Origin: CAVVJA01 sp963801715
GTDB taxonomy: Bacteria; Actinomycetota; Actinomycetes; Mycobacteriales; Jatrophihabitantaceae
Direction: 5' to 3'
DNA: 64,000 nucleotides
NCBI GenBank assembly: GCA_963801715.1
Contig: CAWDGB010000010.1
Location: forward strand, 1 to 64,000
Part shown: piece by piece, positions 18,941-27,371 of the stretch
Layout of the letters: each line of letters starts with the position of its first letter
How positions within the stretch are numbered: the first letter of the stretch is position 1
The notes under the pieces: model-generated
The model's database searches: none
Seen by the model: the letters and a program-made list of their open reading frames with translations, nothing else
Told to the model about the DNA's origin: nothing
Translations under genes and position numbers: made by a program

Positions 18941-20284
18941 CTACCAAGCGTCTAGGCGGACCTGGCCCAGCCGTCCGTGGAGGTCGCGCATGACGACCCA
19001 GGTCTGTTCGTCGGCGCTGGCGACGGTGCCGGGCGGGTCAACCAGGATCGGGGCGGCGGCGCCGAGCAGATCGCGGAGCCGGTCGGCCTCGACCGGATTG
19101 CTGGTCGCGAACGCGAAAACGGTGGACAGCAGGGAGCCGATGCCGTTGAGGTCGGTGACGACCTGGGCGCTGTCGGCAGATAGCCCGAGCGCGGTGTTGC
19201 GATCCCGGGCGGCCCGGGTCACCCGCTGCAACTGGGCGGCGAGCGGTGCGGGCACGGTGATGGTGCTGGGCAGGTCGATGTGCACCAGTCGAGGGTGGTC
19301 GGCCCGGGTTGCGAACTGGCTGAGCAGATGCGCCGCCTGTGCCGCGGCCAGTGCGCTGGCCAGCCCCCCGTCGCCCGCGACGTCCACGACGGTGACGTGC
19401 CCGGGCGGTGGGAGTTGCGCGGTCCCAGCACCGAGCAGACCACCGAGGCCGCCTCCGGCCGACAATCCGGACAGCATCTCCCACAACTCGCCCAAGCCGA
19501 CCGCGCCGCGGGCGAGCTCGTCGAACCCTGGCACCGTCGGTATCTGCGGCCGAACGACGCGCACGTTCTTGCCCAGGCCGCGGGCCCGCGTACACAGCTG
19601 ACCGGACACGTCAAGCAGCACTACCGCGGCGCCCCGCGATGCCGCGTCTTGCGCCACGCTCAACGTCAGCCGAGCCCGCAGATCACCTTGCCCCAGGATC
19701 GCGAACAGCGGGCTCTTCCCCGCACGCACGGCGGCGTGCGGGTCGAAGGACACCGCCGCGCTGTCGACAGTCGAGCCGATTCGACAACCCGCGTCATCGC
19801 CGAGCCCCGGCTCCGTGTCGGGTTGGTCGACCCGCCCTGCGGGCCGTTCCCGACTCGTCGGCTCAGCGTCAGCTACACCCGGGTCCGTGTCTTCAGCTGG
19901 CGCCTCGACCAGGCGATCAGCGGACACCGCCGCCGACGCGGTCGCGCGGGCTGCGGCGCTGAAACCAGCCTCCCACGCCAGGCTCTGCTCGCCGGTCAGC
20001 GAGTACAGGTCATTGGGCAACGCCTCGGCCGGGATCTGCTCGAGCTGCGGGTTCCGGACCAGCGCGAGCAGCTGCTCCGGCCCCGCGGACGCGACCCACG
20101 ATTCGCCCGCTTCCCGACCCAGTCGCAGCTGCGTGCGGATCGCCTCGTCGAAGCGGCGGCCGTGGTTCTCGGCCGCCTCGACCGCTGCCAGCAGGGCCCG
20201 CTGACACACCTCCGAGATCGGGATCGCAGCTGCCTTCACTCTGCGTTCCAGCTCATCCGGAAGGTAGACGTTCGCTCGTCCCAC
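18941..20284 (-). CDS. Ribbon-helix-helix protein with VirB4/HerA-like C-terminal half lacking Walker A
   Basis: 447 residues. The first 45 (GRANVYLPDELERRVKAAAI-PISEVCQRALLAAVE) are a ribbon-helix-helix DNA-binding motif as in antitoxins and plasmid regulators. A helical stretch and an acidic Pro/Glu/Asp-rich linker (about 120-175) follow. The rest resembles the C-terminal ATPase half of VirB4/HerA/TraG proteins: VVLLDVSGQL, a HIDLPSTI strand at the Walker B position, RAARDRNTALGLSADSAQVV, and a final VMRDLHGRLGQVRLD, but the P-loop region reads ILGQGDLRARLTLS with no GxxxxGK[ST]. GTG 20284 is chosen because GGAGG lies just upstream (the TTG at 20296 is in the same frame). No partner gene is adjacent. 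Function unknown. Confidence 0.72.
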   Translation of the reverse strand: MGRANVYLPDELERRVKAAAIPISEVCQRALLAAVEAAENHGRRFDEAIRTQLRLGREAGESWVASAGPEQLLALVRNPQLEQIPAEALPNDLYSLTGEQSLAWEAGFSAAARATASAAVSADRLVEAPAEDTDPGVADAEPTSRERPAGRVDQPDTEPGLGDDAGCRIGSTVDSAAVSFDPHAAVRAGKSPLFAILGQGDLRARLTLSVAQDAASRGAAVVLLDVSGQLCTRARGLGKNVRVVRPQIPTVPGFDELARGAVGLGELWEMLSGLSAGGGLGGLLGAGTAQLPPPGHVTVVDVAGDGGLASALAAAQAAHLLSQFATRADHPRLVHIDLPSTITVPAPLAAQLQRVTRAARDRNTALGLSADSAQVVTDLNGIGSLLSTVFAFATSNPVEADRLRDLLGAAAPILVDPPGTVASADEQTWVVMRDLHGRLGQVRLDAW

Positions 20285-20425
20285 AACCGCCTCCAAGGAG
20301 AAGTATGCGTACCTATGTGCATAGCCTACGCACGGCTTGCAGTGATCGGAAGCGCCGGGCGAAGCCAGTGCCGTGTGCGGCGGTCAGGGCGAGTGATCTT
20401 CCGCAGCGAGATCTACCATTCCGGG

Positions 20426-21245
20426 ATGGAACGGATCGCCGTCGATCTGTCCGGAATACCGGAAACGCTGCTCTGGAATCTCGGCCGACGGGCAGCGGCG
20501 GCGCGGACCCGTAAGCCGCTGCTCCAGGATCCGCGTGCGGTCGAGATCGTCGATCGGCTCGACTACGACTTTGGCGACGCTTCTCGCGGCGCCGGGTGGC
20601 AAGCGGTCCGGGTGGCCACGTTCGATGCCGCGATACGCCGCTTTCTGGCCCGGCATCCGTCCGGAACGGTGGTCGCGCTCGGCGAGGGCCTGGAGACCCA
20701 GTTCTGGCGGGTGGACAACGGCCGCATGCGGTGGGTCTCGGTCGATCTCCCGGAGACGCTGGAGTTACGGCACAAGCTGCTTCCTGATGGGCCACGGCAG
20801 CGCAGCCACGCCGGATCCGCGCTCGAGATGGAGTGGCTCGACCATCTGGACCCCGCGACCCCGGTGCTGGTGACTGCGCAAGGCCTATTCGTTTACTTCC
20901 AGCGCGAGCAGGTGCATGAGCTGATCGCGGCGATGGCTCGCCGCCTGCTCGGCGCGTCGTTGATCTTCGACGTCGTGCCGGAGAAGATGCGTCGAGATGG
21001 TGCGGCGGTGGCCCGACCGGGACAGCAGCGCGGCGAGCAGGCTCTGGTCGTGGGGGTTCGACTCCGAAGAACGCGCGGCAATCAGCACGATTCCTGGCGT
21101 CGCAAGCGTTCATGATCTAACCCCACCCCTCGCCCTCGGCCTGGCCCCTTGTGTCCTCGGCGCGGTTCGCCGGCTGCCGCGCCAGGTGCGCTACGCCCTT
21201 CCCGTTCTTCCGATCCTCGAGGTCACCTTCCGGTCAGCTGACTAG
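20426..21245 (+). CDS. Class I SAM methyltransferase, LCMT/PPM1-like, one frameshift
   Basis: The leucine-carboxymethyltransferase-like family: ERIAVDLSGIPETLLWNL, the KPLLQDPRAVEIVDRLDYDF segment, GTVVALGEGLETQFWRVD (SAM-binding strand), WVSVDLPETLELR, and AQGLFVYFQREQVHELI. Dropping one C at about 20993 joins PEKMR to EMVRRWPDRD and restores the usual ending (PVLPILEVTFRSAD). Merged length is about 272 residues. Members methylate diverse metabolites, often polyketides; the substrate is unknown. ATG 20426 follows TCCGGG; no strong ribosome site. Confidence 0.8.
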
Positions 21246-21295
21246 TCGCAATCCCTTCGAACCAAGGCTCCGTCTGGGTCGAGCATGCGCACGGG

Positions 21296-22061
21296 TTGCG
21301 GGAGTCGATACCTCGGGGGAACGCTTGTCTGGTGCGGGATGGTGTCGAATGGGCCGAGGCACCGAACTCGCCGGTCGAGGACGACGACGTCCTTGAGTTC
21401 GGGCGCAGGTCAGGCACCAAGCCGTGGGCCCGCTCGGTCGCACGATGGCGGCGTCGCTGGCCTCGACTCGCCGCCGCCGCCACAGCTGTGGTCGTCGGCC
21501 TCGTTGGCGTACACGATGATCCGCTCATCCTTGAGCAACCCCTCGGCGCACTCGGATTCGCGCATCACGAGCGTGAACGAGTCATCGCATGACGCGGATC
21601 TGGCGATGATCGAGGCGCAGGCGCAACAGACCGAACCGCTGGCAGACATCATCCGTCCTGCCTCTACGGCTGGTGCTTGTCCCATCGTCGAGCCGGGACA
21701 TTCAGCGCAACTCGCGATCGCTGCGGCGGCGCGCCGTAATCTGCTCACGTGGACGGCGCGGGACGTAGCCCGCACGCTCGATCAGTACCTGGGCATGTGC
21801 GCGCTCGAAGTGCGCGGCCAGGACGCGGCCGGATCCGTGTTCGTCCTCGACGTCGTCGCGCCGGAGCGCTACCCGGTCCGCCAGCGGACACCGTCTTCCA
21901 GTGCCGCGTCCCGTCGAGATGGGGCCGCCCTCGTTACCAGCGTGACCGTGGTGACGACGACCGGCTGGACGGTCGTGATCGGCTGGGTTGGCGCGGTCGC
22001 GGATCAACCGAATTCGGAGACGCTTCTCCATTTAGCACAGGACCCGGCCCTGCACTGGTAG
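21296..22061 (+). CDS. Single-pass membrane protein of unknown function, one frameshift
   Basis: The first frame gives a short acidic cytoplasmic part (DGVEWAEAPNSPVEDDDVLE), a basic stop region (RSVARWRRRWPR) and a TM helix LAAAATAVVVGLV. Removing one T of the TT at 21504-21505 continues into AYTMIRSSLSNPSAHSDSRI and a 180-residue outside domain with VARTLDQYLGMCALEV and SVFVLDVVAPERY. The start is uncertain (TTG 21296 or GTG 21332). I recognise no family; a mechanosensory, anti-sigma or wall-associated role would be speculation. The next gene is on the same strand, 160 bases on. Confidence 0.5.
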
Positions 22062-22134
22062 CCGATATCGGAGCCGGTCCGCCGGCACCCGGGAAGCCGA
22101 TTTGCCACGACCGTCCCGACTAAGCATCACACAA

Positions 22135-22146
22135 TGGACTAGACCA
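22135..22146. promoter_or_regulatory. DasR-box-like operator before the GntR gene
   Basis: TGGACTAGACCA differs by one base from the palindrome TGGTCTAGACCA seen upstream of the sugar ABC operon in this window, which is the core of the DasR responsive element known from Streptomyces. It lies 75 bases before the GntR start, so it may serve autoregulation. A related CACTAGTCC lies a little downstream. Confidence 0.55.
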
Positions 22147-22220
22147 CTCGGATCGTGCATGATTCACTAGTCCTACTAATGGCGTAGGCAACTGATCGAC
22201 CACTACTAGGGAGACCGCCG

Positions 22221-22956
22221 GTGTCCAGTGTCGCCCTGCAGCCGCCCCGCGAGCCGAAGTACTACACCGTCAAGCGGCACCTACTTGCGATCATCGAATC
22301 CCTGGAACCGGACAGTGCCGTACCGACCGAGCGTGTTCTGTCCGCAGAGCTAGGCACTTCGCGCACCACAGTCCGACAGGCACTGCTCGAGTTGGTCGCG
22401 GAGGGACGGCTGGTCCGTCGCCAGGGCTCGGGCACGTATGTCGCGGAGCCGAAGATGACGTGGCCGCTGCATCTGACGAGCTTTACTGCGCAGGCCGCCG
22501 CAAACGGGTTCACCGCGTCCACGCAGCTCATCTCGGCCGAGCGGATCCGCGCAGACGAGGACGTCGCGCACGCGGCTCGCGATCGTCGTTGGAACGCCGG
22601 TGTTCCGTATCGAACGGTTGCGTCTCGCCGATGAGCGCCCGATGGCAGTGGAGATCGCGCACCTGTCTGCTGCGAGATTCCCGCAGCTCACGCGGCACAT
22701 CCGCCGCGCCCAGTCCCTTTATGCCGTGCTCGCCTCGGTATACGGTGTCGTGCCTGTCAATGCGGAGGAATCCATCGCGACCGCACCGGCATCGCCCCGC
22801 GAGGCCGCCCTGCTGCACACCGACACCGGAGCGCCGATGCTGGTGCTCGGCCGGCAATCGTTCGACGCGTCAGGGCAGACCGTGGAGTGGGTGACGAGCT
22901 GGTATCGGGGCGACCGCATCACGTTCGTCGCCAACTTGATGGCGCCCCGGCGATGA
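22221..22956 (+). CDS. GntR/HutC-family regulator, DasR-like, one frameshift
   Basis: The N-terminal winged helix reads YYTVKRHLLAIIESLEPDSA-VPTERVLSAELGTSRTTVRQ-ALLELVAEGRLVRRQGSGTY, a textbook GntR HTH. The UTRA ligand domain follows (VFRIERLRLADERPMAVEIA, then the closing TVEWVTSWYRGDRITFVANL). Frames join if one G of GG 22574-22575 is dropped (DVAHALAIVVGTPVFR). Merged length is about 245 residues, as for DasR and NagR. The known effectors of this group are GlcN-6-P or GlcNAc-6-P. It directly precedes nagA, and its likely boxes lie at 22135, 26351-26410 and 28607. Confidence 0.88.
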
Positions 22957-23014
22957 CGAATGCGGTTGCCGCGGTGGTCGCCTCGCGAACGGCAGCCGGC
23001 CGGGTGGTCGCCCC

Positions 23015-24172
23015 GTGAGCGTTCTGTCCGGCGCCCGCGTCGTCACGCCGACCGGTGTGCTTGATGGCGGCTGGGTGCAGGTCGAGGCGGGTGTGATCAC
23101 TGCGGTCGGCTCGGGCATGCCGCCGGGCGGCGGCACTGGTGACCTGGGCGGCGCGTGGTTGCTGCCGGGCTATATCGACCTGCACGTCCATGGCGGCGGC
23201 GGGCACGACGCGACCGCGTCGCCGGCCGAGATGGCGGCGGCCGTGGCATTCCACCGATCACACGGCACGACGCGGACACTCGTTTCGCTGATGACCGCGC
23301 CGCTGGATGCGCTCGCCGAGCAGCTGGGGTGGATCGCCGACCGCGTCGCGCTGGGCCCCACGCCGGACGGGTATGTGGTGGGCGCCCATCTCGAGGGACC
23401 GTTCCTGTCCCCGGTTCGTTCGGGAGCCCAGAATCCACAATTCCTGCGATTGCCCGACCGCAACGCCTTCTCCGCACTGATCGCAGCAGCGCGAGGGTGC
23501 CTGCGCAGCGTGACTCTCGCGCCTGAACTGCCCGGAGCGCTCGACCTGATCGCCGACATCGTCGGCGCTGGCGCGGTCCCCGCGATCGGCCACACCGACG
23601 GCACGTACACAGACGCCCGGTCCGCCATCGAAGCCGGCGCCCGGCTCGCGACGCACCTGTTCAACGGGATGCGCCCGCTGCACCACCGCGAGCCGGGCGT
23701 GATCGGGGCCGCGCTCGCGTCCGACCTCGCCTGCGAGATCATCAACGACGGCATCCACGTACATCCTGCGATCACCACGCTCGTCGCGGGAAGACCTCGG
23801 CGGCTCGTCCTGGTCACCGACGCGATCGCGGCGACCGGTGTCGGCGACGGCCAGTTCGTCCTAGCCGGCCAGCAGGTGCGGGTGCACGGCGGTGAGGCTC
23901 GGCTAACCGCTACGGGCGCGCTGGCGGGCAGCACACTGACCATGGACGACGCGGTGCGGCGCGCCGTCCTGGACTGCGGCCTGCCGATCGAGGTCGCCTC
24001 GGCCGCCGCTTCCGCAAATCCGGCTCGAGTCCTCGGCATCGGTGACTCGTGCGGTGCGATCATCGCCGGGCACGATGCGGACTTCGTCGTCCTGGACGAT
24101 GACCTCCGCATCGCGCGGATCATGGCCGCCGGAGTTTGGTGCGACAAGGACCGGGCCGCCGCCGTTTTCTAA
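23015..24172 (+). CDS. nagA: N-acetylglucosamine-6-phosphate deacetylase
   Basis: NagA removes the acetyl group from GlcNAc-6-P (or GalNAc-6-P in Aga pathways). The 385-residue amidohydrolase has the metal pair YIDLHVHGGGGHD, the ligand Glu in AHLEGPFLSP, His in AIGHTDGTY, HLFNGMRPLHHREPG, IINDGIHVHP, the catalytic Asp in LVTDAIAATG, and AGSTLTMDDAV. Start GTG 23015, 58 bases after the regulator. A strong terminator follows, so regulator and nagA form a two-gene unit. Confidence 0.95.
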   Translation: MSVLSGARVVTPTGVLDGGWVQVEAGVITAVGSGMPPGGGTGDLGGAWLLPGYIDLHVHGGGGHDATASPAEMAAAVAFHRSHGTTRTLVSLMTAPLDALAEQLGWIADRVALGPTPDGYVVGAHLEGPFLSPVRSGAQNPQFLRLPDRNAFSALIAAARGCLRSVTLAPELPGALDLIADIVGAGAVPAIGHTDGTYTDARSAIEAGARLATHLFNGMRPLHHREPGVIGAALASDLACEIINDGIHVHPAITTLVAGRPRRLVLVTDAIAATGVGDGQFVLAGQQVRVHGGEARLTATGALAGSTLTMDDAVRRAVLDCGLPIEVASAAASANPARVLGIGDSCGAIIAGHDADFVVLDDDLRIARIMAAGVWCDKDRAAAVF

Positions 24173-24189
24173 CTCTTAGTCAACAGCAG

Positions 24190-24226
24190 CTGACCCCAGC
24201 AGCAGCGGTGCCGCTGTTGGGGTCAG
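24190..24226. terminator. Hairpin between nagA and the hexosaminidase
   Basis: CTGACCCCA and TGGGGTCAG flank an inner CAGC/GCTG pairing, giving a long GC-rich stem directly between the convergent ends of nagA (24172) and the GH20 gene (24263). Without a T tract on either side it is not a classical intrinsic terminator but, as is common in actinobacteria, probably works in both directions. Confidence 0.7.
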
Positions 24227-24262
24227 CCCGGAATCAGCGTATGGACTTGTGTCCGGGGGTAG

Positions 24263-26292
24263 TTACCGGTGCCAGTTCAATGTCGTGGTTGTGACGACGG
24301 ACGGCGTGCCGGGTGCGCTCACGGTGATCGTTACGTGGAACGTACCGGGATGCCCATACGTGTGGGCGCCGCTGATCGTGTACAGCCCGTTGACTGTTGT
24401 GGACGTGGCGGCGGTGCCGACGACCGAGCCAGCGCTGCTGGCGCCGTCGCCCCAGTTGATGCTGGCGGTGATGCCGCTCGCGGCGATACCCGGTGCGGAC
24501 AGGGATGCGACCGCACCAGAGACCTGACCGTTGATCACCGGGATTTGCGAGGCGGCCGCGACGTCGAGCTGCCATGGCGACCTCAGGCGTCGGGTAGAAG
24601 TTGGTACCGGCGAGGGTCAACCTCGCGCCTTGCGGAGCCAGTCGGGTCAGGAAATCCGAGTAGCCGCTGGTGCGCTCGGCCTGCGGGGTCCAGCCGACTT
24701 CGGCAAGTGCGATCAGTCGCGGGAAGACCATGTAGTCGACGTTGCTCAGGTTGACGACGGTCTCGCCCCACATCGCACCCTCGACCCCCATCACGTTCTG
24801 GTCGGTCACGCCGGTGACGTATGTGCCCGGATCCCAGTTGTAGAACTGGTCGACGTCGCAGCCACGGTTGCAGGCCCAGCTGCAGGCCGAGAGTCGGCGG
24901 GATGTTGCCGTTTCGACCGGCGACGTACTTCTGGTCAAGGTAGGCGTGAGTCGCCGGCGCCATCACGATCTTCATGTTCTTGGCCACGGCCTCGTGGGCG
25001 GTGATGGTATCCGGACTAGAGCCGGACGCCGGGTTCCAGTACTCGGCAACCGAGCCCGGGCCGGGGTTCGTGCCAGGCCCGGCCAGTTCGGCCCAACCCA
25101 TCGCGGCCTTGCCCTGGGCGTTGACGAGCGGAACCTCCTGGTTGATGAATGACGCGTACTGGTCCTGAGTGAGTATCGAGGAAGGCACCTCGTCCCCACC
25201 CACGTGGTAGTACGGGCTGGTCGACATCGCGGCGAGCTGGGTGATGATCGCGTTGTAGATCGTGAAGCTGTTCTGGCTCTCCGGGCACAGCGCGCTGTAC
25301 CCGACGTCACCGCTGAAGTTCCACTGCGGCGGGTTGTTGGCGCTGCAGTTGATGTCCTGCGGGTGCCCGTTCAGCAGCGGGTTCGTCGTGTCGTTGTACT
25401 CGGACATGATGATCGCGTTGTTGTGACCGGGCGAATCCACCTCGGGCACGACCGTCATGAAGTGCGCGGCCGCGTGGGCGACGACCGCCCGGTAGTCGGC
25501 CTGGGTCCAGAAGCCGCCGGGGTCCATCCGTGCGGCCGTCGGTGCCGACCGAGCCCTGCGAGCCGATGTCGGTCAGGTTGGGGAATCCGTTGATGACGAT
25601 GCGGAAGCCCTGATCGTCACTCACGTGCAGATGCAGCGTGTTCACCTTGTACGCCGACGCCTGGTCGATCAGGCTCATTACGGCTGACGGCGTCTGGAAG
25701 TGGCGCGCGATGTCGAGCATCACGCCGCGATAGCGCGTAGCGGGGATAGTCGACGATGTGGACTGACGGGATCGTCCATGGCCCTGGTTCGAGGCTCGGG
25801 CTGTCGATCCACACGGGCAGCAACTGCCGGATTGTCTGCACGCCGTCGTAGAGGCCGTGCGGCGTGGTCGCCGTGACCGTCACCCGCGATGGGCTTGCGT
25901 CAAGCACATATCCCTCGCCGGTCGTGTCCGGTTGCAGGGCGGCGGGTTTTCCCAGTTGCAGCGTGATGTCGCCGGCGCGCGCGCTGCCGCTCACGATCGG
26001 CAGCTGGTAGCCCGTCGCGGGACGCAGATAGGCAGCGAGGTCAGCTCCGACCGCGGTCGCGTCAGCCGAACCGACCACGACGCGGGATTTGGACGTGAGC
26101 GAGAATTGGCCAACGCCGACGGTAGTTGATACGGGCTTGGGCACCACTTGTGGTGCGGCCGATGGCGGCGCGGCGTGCTGCGCTTCCAGCGCCGAGCGCG
26201 ACTGCGCCCGTTGCACTTCCCACGACGAGCGCGATAGCGCCGACCAACGTGGCTACGCGGGAGCGGCCAGTCCGGAGGAGGCTGAGCGACAT
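24263..26292 (-). CDS. Secreted GH20 beta-N-acetylhexosaminidase, about five frameshifts
   Basis: From ATG 26292: a signal peptide (SLSLLRTGRSRVATLVGAIA-LVVG), the N-terminal GH20b domain (GDITLQLGKPAALQ ... GLYDGVQTIRQLLP), the catalytic barrel with LHLHVSDDQGFRI, VVPEVDSPGHNNA, the Asp-Glu pair in YYHVGGDEV, MGWAEL and GVEGAMWGET, and a C-terminal PKD-like domain (ITASINWGDG ... YTISGAHTYGHPGTF). It hydrolyses terminal GlcNAc/GalNAc from chito-oligosaccharides or glycans outside the cell. Frames change near 26175, 25733, 25528, 24879 and 24575, each fitting one extra base. Three operator-like repeats precede the start. Either many sequencing indels or decay; all catalytic segments remain. 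Confidence 0.88.
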
Positions 26293-26350
26293 TGGCGGAC
26301 CTTTCCGCCACGGGCAGCGGACAATCGCCGCTACCCGCGGCTGCCAGCGC

Positions 26351-26410
26351 TGGTCTATACAAATATTGAATCTGGTCTACACCTTTTTGGTCGAAATCTG
26401 GTCTACACCT
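26351..26410. promoter_or_regulatory. Three tandem DasR-box-like repeats
   Basis: TGGTCTATAC (26351-26360), TGGTCTACACCT (26373-26384) and TGGTCTACACCT (26399-26410) are direct repeats of the left half and core of the TGGTCTAGACCA box, in an AT-rich island 60-120 bases upstream of the hexosaminidase start. Identical repetition in otherwise GC-rich DNA makes chance unlikely. I infer co-operative binding by the DasR-like regulator encoded at 22221. Confidence 0.65.
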
Positions 26411-26492
26411 TTTCAGCGCGCACCACAAGACTCTTCGGGCCGAAACTGAGAAAAGGCAGGCTAAGAAGATGAATCGCTGAGGCGAGAACAAC

Positions 26493-27368
26493 TCATCGGG
26501 TCGAGCACTCGTCCATTGCTGCTCGCAAGGTCGAATGACGCGCGGCGTGCTCGGCGGCCTGATCCGGGCTCAGCCCTGCGGTGAGATGGAGTACGGCGGC
26601 CCGGGCATTCCAGTCGCACCGCTCGAGCGCGGCGCGGGCAACTTCGACCGGTCGTTCGGCGATCTCGGCCACGATGCCGATCAGCCGATCGCGTAGCTTG
26701 GCGTTCGCCGGCACGACGTCGATCATCAGATCACCGTGGACGTGGCCCAGCGCGACCATCGCGGCAGTCGTCAGGGCGTTCAAGATGAGCTTCTGGGCGG
26801 TGCCGGCTGTGAGCCGGGTCGAATTCTGCAACCGCTCGGGCCCGACCGGCACCTCGATAGCGGCTGTCGCGAGCGCGGCCAGCGGCGATCCAAGAGTGTT
26901 CACCACAGCCACGAGCGCTATTCCGGCTTGGGCCGCCGAGCGCGCCATGACCAGGGTGTACGGCGTACTGCCGCTGGCGGCGACCGCGACCATGACGTCG
27001 TGCGAGCGCAGTGCCATGTCGGCGAAGTCAGCTGACGCGACCGTGACGTCGTCCTCATCCCAGTCCGTGCCGACCAGCGCCCGCCCCCCGGCTCCGGCAA
27101 TACCAATGAGGATGGTCGACGGGTCGAGACCGAACGTGCCGGGTAACTCGGCTGCCTCGCATAGCGCCAGCCGACCGGACGTTCCGGCACCGACGAAGGC
27201 GATGCGCCCGCCACGCCGCACCTGTCGGGCGATCAGGTCGGCGGCCGCGGCGATCTGCGGCAGCGCCGCGCGCACGGCGGGGACAACACGCTCCTCGGCG
27301 TCGAGGAGACGCTCGACGACGCCGGCGCTGTCCAGCGTGTCCAGAGGGTCGATCCGGTGCTGCGTCAC
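26493..27368 (-). CDS. murQ: N-acetylmuramic acid 6-phosphate etherase
   Basis: MurQ cleaves the lactyl ether of MurNAc-6-P to give GlcNAc-6-P plus D-lactate in wall recycling. The 291-residue protein has the SIS fold with RIAFVGAGTSGRLALCEAAE-LPGTFG, the catalytic Glu region, VAVAASGSTPYTL, TAGTAQKLILNALTTAAMV and VHGDLMIDVVPANAKLRDR, all typical. It lies four bases downstream of the SIS gene in the same transcript. A MurNAc transporter or kinase dedicated to it is not seen, though the ROK kinase at 32884 might serve. Confidence 0.93.
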   Translation of the reverse strand: MTQHRIDPLDTLDSAGVVERLLDAEERVVPAVRAALPQIAAAADLIARQVRRGGRIAFVGAGTSGRLALCEAAELPGTFGLDPSTILIGIAGAGGRALVGTDWDEDDVTVASADFADMALRSHDVMVAVAASGSTPYTLVMARSAAQAGIALVAVVNTLGSPLAALATAAIEVPVGPERLQNSTRLTAGTAQKLILNALTTAAMVALGHVHGDLMIDVVPANAKLRDRLIGIVAEIAERPVEVARAALERCDWNARAAVLHLTAGLSPDQAAEHAARHSTLRAAMDECSTR

Positions 27369-27371
27369 GAC

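Noticed and set aside
19280..20425. Long plus-strand frame upstream of and in frame with the methyltransferase
   Set aside because: It is the shadow of the RHH gene; family similarity begins only at ATG 20426.
22061..22134. Possible attachment site next to the amino-sugar island
   Set aside because: No integrase, tRNA end or matching direct repeat at the other end of the island (35.6 kb) is visible.
26351..26410. Short direct repeats considered as a mini CRISPR array
   Set aside because: Units are 10-12 bases with unequal spacing and match a known operator word; no cas genes are present.
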